A stretch of 64,000 bases of DNA, from assembly GCF_032854445.1 (NCBI RefSeq), contig NW_027018005.1, forward strand, positions 62,001 through 126,000, written 5' to 3'. The first letter of the stretch is position 1, and every line of letters begins with the position of its first letter. The notes beneath the pieces are model-generated. The model was not told where the DNA came from. It did not search any database and saw nothing but the letters and a program-made list of their open reading frames with translations. This DNA comes from Liolophura sinensis (Eukaryota > Mollusca > Polyplacophora > Chitonida > Chitonidae). Made by a program: the position numbers and the translations under genes. Of this stretch, positions 50,181-61,800 are shown one piece after another.

Positions 50181-51419
50181 GGCACATAACTTATAGTCAA
50201 AAGTTGAACATAGTAATGACCAGTCGCAATTGTACAGAGTACAGTGTAGCCGATTTCAATTAACAAAAAGACAAGGCAAAAATGCAAAATTGGAAAAATT
50301 GTTCCAGTGCTGCTGGTAAGAGGCTAATCCGACGTATTTTGTGACGACAAATCGAATAGTGCAAACCGCGTTGCTCTTCGACCAATACTTTTGGCTGTAG
50401 CGACAATTGAATGATTATTGATGTCATAATCACGTGCCCAGCAACGGCTCTTACTCCATGGAAACCAGGGATATTTGCAATTTTTTAACAGCTGCCGATG
50501 CCTGGCCCAATTCCGCATCTTTTGGCACCTTATAAATGTGGGTCAGTGTTTAGTTGTACTTTTTACAGCAGACTGTATCAAGTACCTTGTGTTTTTTATG
50601 TACAAATGGTCTGGTTTTTCTACACGTGGATAAAGACATTGAGATTGTCTTGGACTTAGAAGTAAGACAATTGCTGGATGAGTTAAATGGGCTTGGCCCA
50701 AAGATTTCAGGTCTTCTGGGCTACCGAAGGGCACATAACTTATAGTCAAAAGTTGAATATAGTAATGACCAGTCGCGATTGTACAGAGTACAGTGTAGCC
50801 GATTTCAATTAACAAAAAGACCAGGCAAAAATGCAAAAGTGGAAAAACTGTTCCAGTGCTGATGGTAAGAGGCTAATCCGACGTATTTTGTGACGAGAAA
50901 TCGAATGGTGCAGTCCGCGTTGCTCTCCGACCAATACTTTTGGCTGTAGCGACAATTGAATGATTATTTATGTCATAATCACGTGCACAGCAACGGCTCT
51001 TACTCCATGGAAACCAGGGAAATTTGCAATTTTTCAACAGCTGCCGATGCCTGGCTCAATTCCGCATCTTTTGGCACCTTACTGAAGTGGGTCAGTGTTC
51101 AGTTGTACTTTTTACAGCAGACTGTATCAAGTACCTTGTGTTTTTTATGTACAAATGGTGTGGTTTTTCTACACGTAGATAAAGACATTGAGATTGTCTT
51201 GCACTTAGAAGTAAGGCAATTGCTGGGTGGAGTTAAATGGCTTAGCCCAAAGATTTCAGGTCTTCTGGGCTACCGAAGGGCACATAACTTATAGTCAAAA
51301 GTTGAATATAGTAATGACCAGTCGCGATTGTACAGAGTACAGTGTAGCCGATTTCAATTAACAAAAAGACCAGGTAAAAATGCAAAAGTGGAAAAACTGT
51401 TCCAGTGCTGCTGGTAAGA

Positions 51420-54400
51420 GGCTAATCCGACGTATTTTGTGACGACAAATCGAATGGTGCAAACCGCGTTGCTCTCCGACCAATACTTTTGGCTGTAGCG
51501 ACAATTGAATGATCATTTATGTCATAATCACGTGCACAGCAACGGCTCTTACTCCATGGAAACCAGGGATATTTGCAATTTTTCAACAGCTGCCGATACC
51601 TGGCCCAATTCCGCATCTTTTTGCACCTTACTGAAGTCGGTCAGTGTTCAGTTGTACTTTTTACAGCAGACTGTATCAAGTACCTTGTGTTTTTCACGTA
51701 CAAATGGTGTGGTTTTTCTACACGTAGATAAAGACATTGAGATTGTCTTGCACCTAGAAGTAAGACGATTGCTGGGTGAGTTAAATGGGCTTAGCCCAAA
51801 GATTTGACGTCTTCTGGGCTACCGAAGGGCACATAACTTATAGTCAAAAGTTGAATATAGTAATGACCAGTCGCGATTGTACAGAGTACAGTGTAGCCGA
51901 TTTCAATTAACAAAAAGACCAGGCAAAAATGCAAAAGTGGAAAAATTGTTCCAGTGCTGCTGGTAAGAGGCTAATTCGACGTATTTTGTGACGACAAATC
52001 GAATGGTGCAAACCGCGTTGCTCTCCGACCAATACTTTTGCCTGTAGTGACAATTGAATGATCATTTATGTCATAATCACGTGCCCTGCAACGGCTCTTA
52101 CTCCATGGAAACCAGGGAAATTTGCAATTTTTCAACAGCTGCCGATGCCTGCCTCAATTCCGCATCTTTTGGCACCTTATTCATGTGGGTCTGTGGTCAG
52201 TTGTACTTTTTACAGCAGACTGTATCAAGTACCTTGTGTTTTTCACGTACAAATGGTGTGGATTTTCTACACGTACACGTAGATAAAGACATTGAGATTG
52301 TCTTGCACTTAGAAGTAAGACAATTGCTGGGTGAGTTAAATGGGCTTAGCCCAAAGAGATTTCAGGTCTTTTGGGCTACCGAAGGGCACATAACTTATAG
52401 TCAAAAGTTGAATATAGTAATGACCAGTCGCGATTGTACAGAGTACAGTGTAGCCGATTTCAATTAACAAAAAGACCAGGTAAAAATGCAAAAGTGGAAA
52501 AACTGTTCCAGTGCTGCTGGAAAGAGGCTAATCCGACGTATTTTGTGACGAGAAATCGAATGGTGCAAACCGCGTTGCTCTCCGACCAATACTTTTGGCT
52601 GTAGTGACAATTGAATGATCATTTATGTCATAATCACGTGCCCAGCAACGGCTCTTACTCAATGGAAACCAGGGAAATTTGCAATTTTTCAACAGCTGCC
52701 GATGCCTGGCTCAATTCCGCATCTTTTGGCACCTTACTGAAGTGGGTCAGTGTTCAGTTGTACTTTTTACAGCAGACTGTATCAAGTATCATGTGTTTTT
52801 AACGTACAAATGGTGTGGTTTTTCTACACGTAGATAAAGACATTGAGATTGTCTTGCACTTAGAAGTAAGACAATTGCTGGGTGAGTTAAATGGGCTTAG
52901 CCCAAAGATTTCAGGTCTTCTGGCTACCGAAGGGCACATAACTTATAGTCAAAAGTTGAATATAGTAATGACCAGTCGCGATTGTACAGAGTACAGTGTA
53001 GCCGATTTCATTAACAAAAAGACCAGGCAAAAATGCAAAATTGGAAAAATTGTTCCAGTGCTGCTGGTAAGAGGCTAATCCGACGTATTTTGTGACGAGA
53101 AATCGAATGGTGCAAACCGTGTTGCTCTCCGACCAATGCTTTTGGCTGTAGCTACAAATGAATGATCATTGATGTCATAATCACGTGCCCAGCAACGGCT
53201 CTTACTCCATGGAAACCAGGGATATTTGCAATTTTTTAACAGCTGCCGATGCCTGGCCCAATTCCGCATCTTTTGGCAACTTATAAATTTGGGTCAGTGT
53301 TTAGTTGTACTTTTTACAGCAGACTGTATCAAGTACCTTTTGTTTTTTATGTACAAATGGTGTGGTTTTTCTACACGTAGATAAAGACATTGAGATTGTC
53401 TTGGACTTAGAAGTAAGACAATTGCTGGGTGAGTTAAATGGGCTTAGCCCAAAGATTTGACGTCTTCTGGGCTACCGAAGGGAACATAACTTATAGTCAA
53501 AAGTTGAATATAGTAATGACCAGTCGCGATTGTACAGAGTACAGTGTAGCCAATTTCAATTAACAAAAAGACCAGTAAAAATGCAAAAGTGGAAAAACTG
53601 TTCCAGTGCTACTAGTAAGAGGCTAATCCGACGTATTTTGTGACGAGAAATCGAATGGTGCAAACCGCGTTGCACTCCGACCAATACTTTTGGCTGTAGC
53701 GACAATTGAATGATCATTTATGTCATAATCACGTGCCCAGCAACGGCTCTTACTCCATGGAAACCAGGGAAATTTGCAATTTGTCAACAGCTGCCGATGC
53801 CTGGCTCAATTCCGAATCTTTTGGCACCTTACTGAAGTGGGTCAGTGTTCAGTTGTACTTTTTACAGCAGACTGTATCAAGTACCTTGTGTTTTTCATGT
53901 ACAAATGGTGTGGTTTTTCTACACGTAGATAAAGACATTGAGATTGTCTTCGACTTAGAAGTAAGGCAATTGCTGGGTGAGTTAAATGCGCTTAGCCCAA
54001 AGATTTGACGTCTTCTGGGCTACCGAAGGGCACATAACATATAGTCAAAAGTTGAATATAGTAATGACCAGTCGCGATTGTACATAGTACAGTGTGGCCG
54101 ATTTCAATTAACAAAAAGACCAGGCAAAAATGCAAAAGTGGAAAAATTGTTCCAGTGCTGCTGGTAAGAGGCTAATTCGACGTATTTTGTGACGACAAAT
54201 CGAATGGTGCAAACCGCGTTGCTCTCCGACCAATACTTTTCCCTGTAGTGACAATTGAATGATCATTTATGTCATAATCACGTGCCCAGCAACGGCTCTT
54301 ACTCCATGGAAACCAGGGAAATTTGCAATTTTTCAACAGCTGCCGATGCCTGGCTCAATTCCGCATCTTTTGGCACCTTATTCATGTGGGTCTGTGGTCA

Positions 54401-54920
54401 GTTGTACTTTTTACAGCAGACTGTATCAAGTACCTTGTGTTTTTCACGTACAAATGGTGTGGATTTTCTACACGTAGATAAAGACATTGAGATTGTCTTG
54501 CACTTAGAAGTAAGACAATTGCTGGGTGAGTTAAATGGGCTTAGCCCAAAGATTTCAGGTCCTCTGGGCTACCGAAGGGCACATAACTTATAGTCAAAAG
54601 TTGAATATAGTAATGACCAGTCGCGATTGTACAGAGTACAGTGTAGCCGATTTCAATTAACAAAAAGACCCGGTAAAAATGCAAAAGTGGAAAAAACTGT
54701 TCCAGTGCTGCTGGAAAGAGTCTAATCCGACGTATTTTGTGACGAGAAATCGAATGGTGCAAACCGCGTTGCTCTCCGACCAATACTTTTGGCTGTAGTG
54801 ACAATTGAATGATCATTTATTTCATAATCACGTGCCCAGCAACGGCTCTTACTCCATGGAAACCAGGGAAATTTGCAATTTTTCAACAGCTGCCGATGCC
54901 TGGCTCAATTCCGCATCTTT
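51420..54920 (+). repeat. 12-monomer-spaced duplication, copy 1 (partner about 58,010-61,507)
   Basis: Units 51509, 52058, 52615, 53162, 53710, 54259 and the start of 54809 pair with 58102, 58651, 59200, 59749, 60298, 60847 and 61396 at 6,585-6,593 bp. Key private markers are cactttttgcacc-region variants near 51,619/58,212, the cctagaagtaagacgattg form, cttactcaatgg, accaatgcttttgg with gtagctacaaatg, caacttataaatttggg, caatttgtcaac and ttttccctgtag. Copy 1 has several indels that copy 2 lacks. Confidence 0.87.
52268..52279 (+). repeat. 6-bp tandem duplication tacacg-tacacg
   Basis: The unit at 52058 reads ctacacgtacacgtag where every other unit has ctacacgtag. Together with an extra AG near 52,358 this makes the longest unit in the window (557 bp). 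Confidence 0.9.
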
Positions 54921-55939
54921 TGGCACCTTATAAATGTGGGTCAGTGTTTAGTTGTACTTTTTACAGCAGACTGTATCAAGTACCTTGTGTTTTTTATGTA
55001 CAAATGGTCTGGTTTTTCTACACGTGGATAAAGACATTGAGATTGTCTTGGACTTAGAAGTAAGACAATTGCTGGATGAGTTAAATGGGCTTGGCCCAAA
55101 GATTTCAGGTGTTCTGGGATACCGAAGGGCACATAACTTATAGTCAAAAGTTGAATATAGTAATGACCAGTCGCGATTGTACAGAGTACAGTGTAGCCGA
55201 TTTCAATTAACAAAAAGACCAGGCAAAAATGCAAAAGTGGAAAAACTGTTCCAGTGCTGCTGGAAAGAGGCTAATCCGACGTATTTTGTGACGAGAAATC
55301 GAATGGTGCAAACCGCGTTGCTCTCCGACCAATACTTTTGGCTGTAGCGACAATTGAATGATTATTTATGTCATAATCACGTGCACAGCAACGGCTCTTA
55401 CTCCATGGAAACCAGGGAAATTTGCAATTTTTCAACAGCTGCCGATACCTGGCCCAATTCCGCATCATTTGGCACCTTATTCATGTGGGTCTGTGGTCAG
55501 TTGTACTTTTTACAGCAGACTGTATCAAGTACCTTGTGTTTTTTATGTACAAATGGTCTGGTTTTTCTACACGTAGATAAAGACATTGAGATTGTCTTGG
55601 ACTTAGAAGTAAGACAATTGCTGGGTGAGTTAAATGGGCTTGGCCCAAAGATTTCACGTCTTCTGGGCTACGAAGGGCACATAACTTTATAGTCAAAAGT
55701 TGAATATAGTAATGACCAGTCGCGATTGTACAGAGTACAGTGTAGCCGATTTCAATTAACAAAAAGACCAGGTAAAATTGCAAAAGTGGAAAAACTGTTC
55801 CAGTGCTGCTGGTAAGAGGCTAATCCGACGTATTTTGTGACGAGAAATCGAATGGTGCAAACCATGTTGCTCTCCGACCAATACTTTTGGCTGTAGCGAC
55901 AATTGAATGATTTTTTATGTCATAATCACGTGCCCAGCA

Positions 55940-57965
55940 ACGGCTCTTACTCCATGGAAACCAGGGAAATTTGCAATTTTTCAACAGCTGCCGATGCCTG
56001 GCTCAATTCCGCATCTTTTGGCACCTTACTGAAGTGGGTCAGTGTTCAGTTGTACTTTTTACAGCAGACTGTATCAAGTATCTTGTGTTTATCACGTACA
56101 AATGTGTGGTTTTTCTACACGTAGATAAAGACATTGAGATTGTCTTGCACTTAGAAGTAAGACAATTGCTTGGGTGAGTTAAATGGGCTTAGCCCAAAGA
56201 TTTCAGGTCTTCTGGGCTACCGAAGGGCACATAACTTATAGTCAAAAGTTGAATATAGTAATGACCAGTCGCGATTGTACAGAGTACAGTGTAGCCGATT
56301 TCAATTAACAAAAAGACCAGGTAAAAATGCAAAAGTGGAAAAACTGTTCCAGTGCTGCTGGTAAGGGGCTAATCCGACGTATTTTGTGACGACAAATCGA
56401 ATGGTGCAAACCGCGTTGCTCTCCGACCAATACTTTTGGCTGTAGCGACAATTGAATGATCATTTATGTCATAATCACGTGCCCAGCAACGGCTCTTACT
56501 CCATGGAAACCAGGGATATTTGCAATTTTTCAACAGCTGCCGATACCTGGCCCAATTCCGCATCTTTTTGCACCTTACTAAAGTCGGTCAGTGTTCAGTT
56601 GTACTTTTTACAGCAGACTGTATCAAGTACCTTGTGTTTTTCACGTACAAATGGTGTGGTTTTTCTACACGTAGATAAAGACATTGAGATTGTCTTGCAC
56701 CTAGAAGTAAGACGATTGCTGGGTGAGTTAAATGGGCTTAGCCAAAGATTTGACGTCTTCTGGGCTACCGAAGGGCACATAACTTATAGTCAAAAGTTGA
56801 ATATAGTAATGACCAGTCGCGATTGTACAGAGTACAGTGTAGCCGATTTCAATTAACAAAAAGACCAGGCAAAAATGCAAAAGTGGAAAAATTGTTCCAG
56901 TGCTGCTGGTAAGAGGCTAATTCGACGTATTTTGTGACGACAAATCGAATGGTGCAAACCGCGTTGCTCTCCGACCAATACTTTTGCCTGTAGTGACAAT
57001 TGAATGATCATTTATGTCATAATCACGTGCCCAGCAACGGCTCTTACTCCATGGAACCAGGGAAATTTGCAATTTTTCAACAGCTGCCGATGCCTGGCTC
57101 AATTCCGCATCTTTTGGCACCTTATTCATGTGGGTCTGTGGTCAGTTGTACTTTTTACAGCAGACTGTATCAAGTACCTTGTGTTTTTCCACGTACAAAT
57201 GGTGTGGATTTTCTACACGTAGATAAAGACATTGAGATTGTCTTGCACTTAGAAGTAAGACAATTGCTGGGTGAGTTAAATGGGCTTAGCCCAAAGATTT
57301 CAGGTCTTTTGGGCTACCGAAGGGCACATAACTTATAGTCAAAAGTTGAATATAGTAATGACCAGTCGCGATTGTACAGAGTACAGTGTAGCCGATTTCA
57401 ATTAACAAAAAGACCAGGTAAAAATGCAAAAGTGGAAAAACTGTTCCAGTGCTGCTGGTAAGAGGCTAATCCGACGTATTTTGTGACGAGAAATCGAATG
57501 GTGCAAACCGCGTTGCTCTCCGACCAATACTTTTGGCTGTAGTGACAATTGAATGATCATTTATGTCATAATCACGTGCCCAGCAACGGCTCTTACTCAA
57601 TGGAAACCAGGGAAATTTGCAATTTTTCAACAGCTGCCGATGCCTGGCTCAATTCCGCATCTTTTGGCACCTTACTGAAGTGGGTCAGTGTTCAGTTGTA
57701 CTTTTTACAGCAGACTGTATCAAGTATCTTGTGTTTATCACGTACAAATGGTGTGGTTTTTCTACACGTAGATAAAGACATTGAGATTGTCTTGCACTTA
57801 GAAGTAAGACAATTGCTGGGTGAGTTAAATGGGCTTAGCCCAAAGATTTCAGGTCTTCTGGGCTACCGAAGGGCACATAACTTATAGTCAAAAGTTGAAT
57901 ATAGTAATGACCAGTCGCGATTGTACAGAGTACAGTGTAGCCGATTTCAATTAACAAAAAGACCA
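55940..57965 (+). repeat. 3-monomer tandem duplication, copy 1 (partner about 57,587-59,612)
   Basis: Units from the end of 55907 through 57553 pair with 57553 through 59200 at 1,646-1,647 bp. Shared markers are tatcttgtgtttatc, gtaaggggct, catctttttgcacc, ctaaagtcggtcag, cctagaagtaagacg and caggtcttttgggc. Copy 1 carries single-base losses near 56,101, 56,743 and 57,054 and gains near 56,169 and 57,187 that are absent from copy 2. Confidence 0.88.
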
Positions 57966-59612
57966 GGTAAAAATGCAAAAGTGGAAAAACTGTTCCAGTG
58001 CTGCTGGTAAGGGGCTAATCCGACGTATTTTGTGACGACAAATCGAATGGTGCAAACCGCGTTGCTCTCCGACCAATACTTTTGGCTGTAGCGACAATTG
58101 AATGATCATTTATGTCATAATCACGTGCACAGCAACGGCTCTTACTCCATGGAAACCAGGGATATTTGCAATTTTTCAACAGCTGCCGATACCTGGCCCA
58201 ATTCCGCATCTTTTTGCACCTTACTAAAGTCGGTCAGTGTTCAGTTGTACTTTTTACAGCAGACTGTATCAAGTACCTTGTGTTTTTCACGTACAAATGG
58301 TGTGGTTTTTCTACACGTAGATAAAGACATTGAGATTGTCTTGCACCTAGAAGTAAGACGATTGCTGGGTGAGTTAAATGGGCTTAGCCCAAAGATTTGA
58401 CGTCTTCTGGGCTACCGAAGGGCACATAACTTATAGTCAAAAGTTGAATATAGTAATGACCAGTCGCGATTGTACAGAGTACAGTGTAGCCGATTTCAAT
58501 TAACAAAAAGACCAGGCAAAAATGCAAAAGTGGAAAAATTGTTCCAGTGCTGCTGGTAAGAGGCTAATTCGACGTATTTTGTGACGACAAATCGAATGGT
58601 GCAAACCGCGTTGCTCTCCGACCAATACTTTTGCCTGTAGTGACAATTGAATGATCATTTATGTCATAATCACGTGCCCAGCAACGGCTCTTACTCCATG
58701 GAAACCAGGGAAATTTGCAATTTTTCAACAGCTGCCGATGCCTGGCTCAATTCCACATCTTTTGGCACCTTATTCATGTGGGTCTGTGGTCAGTTGTACT
58801 TTTTACAGCAGACTGTATCAAGTACCTTGTGTTTTTCACGTACAAATGGTGTGGATTTTCTACACGTAGATAAAGACATTGAGATTGTCTTGCACTTAGA
58901 AGTAAGACAATTGCTGGGTGAGTTAAATGGGCTTAGCCCAAAGATTTCAGGTCTTTTGGGCTACCGAAGGGCACATAACTTATAGTCAAAAGTTGAATAT
59001 AGTAATGACCAGTCGCGATTGTACAGAGTACAGTGTAGCCGATTTCAATTAACAAAAAGACCAGGTAAAAATGCAAAAGTGGAAAAACTGTTCCAGTGCT
59101 GCTGGTAAGAGGCTAATCCGACGTATTTTGTGACGAGAAATCGAATGGTGCAAACCGCGTTGCTCTCCGACCAATACTTTTGGCTGTAGTGACAATTGAA
59201 TGATCATTTATGTCATAATCACGTGCCCAGCAACGGCTCTTACTCAATGGAAACCAGGGAAATTTGCAATTTTTCAACAGCTGCCGATGCCTGGCTCAAT
59301 TCCGCATCTTTTGGCACCTTACTGAAGTGGGTCAGTGTTCAGTTGTACTTTTTACAGCAGACTGTATCAAGTATCTTGTGTTTATCACGTGCAAATGGTG
59401 TGGTTTTTCTACACGTAGATAAAGACATTGAGATTGTCTTGCACTTAGAAGTAAGACAATTGCTGGGTGAGTTAAATGGGCTTAGCCCAAAGATTTCAGG
59501 TCTTCTGGGCTACCGAAGGGCACATAACTTATAGTCAAAAGTTGAATATAGTAATGACCAGTCGCGATTGTACAGAGTACAGTGTAGCCGATTTCAATTA
59601 ACAAAAAGACCA
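57587..59612 (+). repeat. 3-monomer tandem duplication, copy 2 (partner about 55,940-57,965)
   Basis: This is the clean partner, with all units 549 bp. It ends where the ggcaaaaatgcaaaattgg form begins near 59,612. Confidence 0.88.
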
Positions 59613-61507
59613 GGCAAAAATGCAAAATTGGAAAAATTGTTCCAGTGCTGCTGGTAAGAGGCTAATCCGACGTATTTTGTGACGAGAAATCGAATGGTGC
59701 AAACCGTGTTGCTCTCCGACCAATGCTTTTGGCTGTAGCTACAAATGAATGATCATTGATGTCATAATCACGTGCCCAGCAACGGCTCCTACTCCATGGA
59801 AACCAGGGATATTTGCAATTTTTTAACAGCTGCCGATGCCTGGCCCAATTCCGCATCTTTTGGCAACTTATAAATTTGGGTCAGTGTTTAGTTGTACTTT
59901 TTACAGCAGACTGTATCAAGTACCTTTTGTTTTTTATGTACAAATGGTGTGGTTTTTCTACACGTAGATAAAGACATTGAGATTGTCTTGGACTTAGAAG
60001 TAAGACAATTGCTGGGTGAGTTAAATGGGCTTAGCCCAAAGATTTGACGTCTTCTGGGCTACCGAAGGGCACATAACTTATAGTCAAAAGTTGAATATAG
60101 TAATGACCAGTCGCGATTGTACAGAGTACAGTGTAGCCGATTTCAATTAACAAAAAGACCAGGTAAAAATGCAAAAGTGGAAAAACTGTTCCAGTGCTAC
60201 TAGTAAGAGGCTAATCCGACGTATTTTGTGACGAGAAATCGAATGGTGCAAACCGCGTTGCTTACCGACCAATACTTTTGGCTGTAGCGACAATTGAATG
60301 ATCATTTATGTCATAATCACGTGCCCAGCAACGGCTCTTACTCCATGGAAACCAGGGAAATTTGCAATTTGTCAACAGCTGCCGATGCCTGGCTCAATTC
60401 CGAATCTTTTGGCACCTTACTGAAGTGGGTCAGTGTTCAGTTGTACTTTTTACAGCAGACTGTATCAAGTACCTTGTGTTTTTCATGTACAAATGGTGTG
60501 GTTTTTCTACACGTAGATAAAGACATTGAGATTGTCTTCGACTTAGAAGTAAGGCAATTGCTGGGTGAGTTAAATGCGCTTAGCCCAAAGATTTGACGTC
60601 TTCTGGGCTACCGAAGGGCACATAACATATAGTCAAAAGTTGAATATAGTAATGACCAGTCGCGATTGTACATAGTACAGTGTGGCCGATTTCAATTAAC
60701 AAAAAGACCAGGCAAAAATGCAAAAGTGGAAAAATTGTTCCAGTGCTGCTGGTAAGAGGCTAATTCGACGTATTTTGTGACGACAAATCGAATGGTGCAA
60801 ACCGCGTTGCTCTCCGACCAATACTTTTCCCTGTAGTGACAATTGAATGATCATTTATGTCATAATCACGTGCCCAGCAACGGCTCTTACTCCATGGAAA
60901 CCAGGGATATTTGCAATTTTTCAACAGCTGCCGATGCCTGGCTCAAATCCGCATCTTTTGGCACCTTACTGAAGTGGGTCTGTGGTCAGTTGTACTTTTT
61001 ACAGCAGACTGTATCAAGTACCTTGTGTTTTTCACGTACAAATGGTGTGGATTTTCTACACGTAGATAAAGACATTGAGATTGTCTTGCACTTAGAAGTA
61101 AGACAATTGCTGGGTGAGTTAAATGGGCTTAGCCCAAAGATTTCAGGTCCTCTGGGCTACCGAAGGGCACATAACTTATAGTCAAAAGTTGAATATAGTA
61201 ATGACCAGTCGCGATTGTACAGAGTACAGTGTAGCCGATTTCAATTAACAAAAAGACCCGGTAAAAATGCAAAAGTGGAAAAACTGTTCCAGTGCTGCTG
61301 GAAAGAGTCTAATCCGACGTATTTTGTGACGAGAAATCGAATGGTGCAAACCGCGTTGCTCTCCGACCAATACTTTTGGCTGTAGTGACAATTGAATGAT
61401 CATTTATTTCATAATCACGTGCCCAGCAACGGCTCTTACTCCATGGAAACCAGGGAAATTTGCAATTTTTCAACAGCTGCCGATGCCTGGCTCAATTCCG
61501 CATCTTT
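58010..61507 (+). repeat. 12-monomer-spaced duplication, copy 2 (partner about 51,420-54,920)
   Basis: This is the partner block, in which every unit is exactly 549 bp. It contains a localized patch at 60,908-60,973 that differs from copy 1 and from 63043; this is treated below as a conversion tract. Confidence 0.87.
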
Positions 61508-61800
61508 TGGCACCTTACTGAAGTGGGTCAGTGTTCAGTTGTACTTTTTACAGCAGACTGTATCAAGTATCTTGTGTTTTTCACGTACAAATGGTCTGGT
61601 TTTTCTACACGTAGATAAAGACATTGAGATTGTCTTGCACTTAGAAGTAAGACAATTGCTGGGTGAGTTAAATGGGCTTAGCCCAAAGATTTCAGGTCTT
61701 CTGGGCTACCGAAGGGCACATAACTTATAGTCAAAAGTTGAATATAGTAATGACCAGTCGCGATTGTACAGAGTACAGTGCAGCCGATTTCAATTAACAA
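60298..61800 (+). repeat. 4-monomer tandem duplication, copy 1 (partner 62,494-64,000)
   Basis: The block repeats at exactly 2,196 bp. It is near-identical to the partner apart from the 60,908-60,973 patch, cttagaag/cttaaaag near 61,640/63,836, and a tttttcatg/tttttcacg switch near 60,485/62,681. The right-hand copy runs off the window. Confidence 0.92.

Larger units (their letters stand above)
49862..50410 (+). repeat. Representative 549-bp monomer (reference copy for internal landmarks)
   Basis: This copy is close to the majority sequence and exactly 549 bp. By hand count of 49,861-50,410 it has about 41% GC and 17 CpGs. Landmarks in order: CACGTG (49,882), CCATGG (49,907), CAGCTG (49,940), the subtype cassette after ggcacc (about 49,980-50,003), the AAGACA/TGTCTT hairpin region (50,084-50,120), the dyad TGGGCTTAGCCCA (50,139), the hairpin CTTCTGGGCTACCGAAG (50,164), a TACAGAGTACAG direct repeat (about 50,233), an A-rich stretch (about 50,262-50,300), and a CpG-rich end (about 50,330-50,402). 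I see no internal sub-repeat at one half or one third of the unit. Confidence 0.93.
49838..51527 (+). repeat. 3-monomer tandem duplication, copy 2 (partner about 48,190-49,880)
   Basis: This is the second copy. It carries a compensating pair of one-base changes near 51,229-51,240 (an added G in gggtggag, a lost G in aatggctta), so the unit stays 549 bp. The related units 54809-55907 carry the same gctggatgag, attatttatg and tatcttgtg markers at an 11-unit distance. Confidence 0.88.
47123..53709 (+). repeat. Array section H: 12 monomers
   Basis: Monomers start at 47123, 47665, 48214, 48764, 49313, 49862, 50411, 50960, 51509, 52058, 52615 and 53162. The unit at 47123 has a 7-bp deletion near 47,189. 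The unit at 52058 is 557 bp because of a duplicated 6-bp tacacg near 52,268-52,279 and an extra AG near 52,358. A three-unit tandem duplication lies at about 48,190-51,527. Section start 47123 shares the caatttgtcaac and ccgaatc variants with 53710, 60298 and 62494. Confidence 0.95.
53710..60297 (+). repeat. Array section I: 12 monomers
   Basis: Monomers start at 53710, 54259, 54809, 55358, 55907, 56456, 57004, 57553, 58102, 58651, 59200 and 59749. A scattering of single-base indels lies at about 54,690-57,190 (for example gctacgaag near 55,669, aactttatag near 55,683, aatgtgtgg near 56,101, ggaaccag near 57,054). From 57,004 on every unit is exactly 549 bp. A three-unit duplication pairs 56456-57553 with 58102-59200. 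Confidence 0.95.

Noticed and set aside
49862-50410. CENP-B box in the monomer
   Set aside because: I found no match to the essential TTCG....A..CGGG bases on either strand. The few ttcg occurrences lack the second half.
49862-50410. Internal sub-repeats of 183 bp (549 divided by 3) or a half-unit repeat
   Set aside because: Comparing the thirds and halves by eye shows no alignable similarity beyond short words such as tcacgt. A formal self-alignment would be needed to exclude very old sub-repeats.
52054-52467. Longest ORF in the window (137 codons, plus strand)
   Set aside because: It is lengthened by the private 6-bp and 2-bp insertions in this one unit. Neighbouring units with the same sequence stop earlier, so there is no sign of selection.
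55916-61412. Minus-strand AATAAA polyadenylation-like sites (plus-strand tttatt in variant anchors)
   Set aside because: They arise from single substitutions in a few units (catttatttcat form). No transcript unit is apparent around them.
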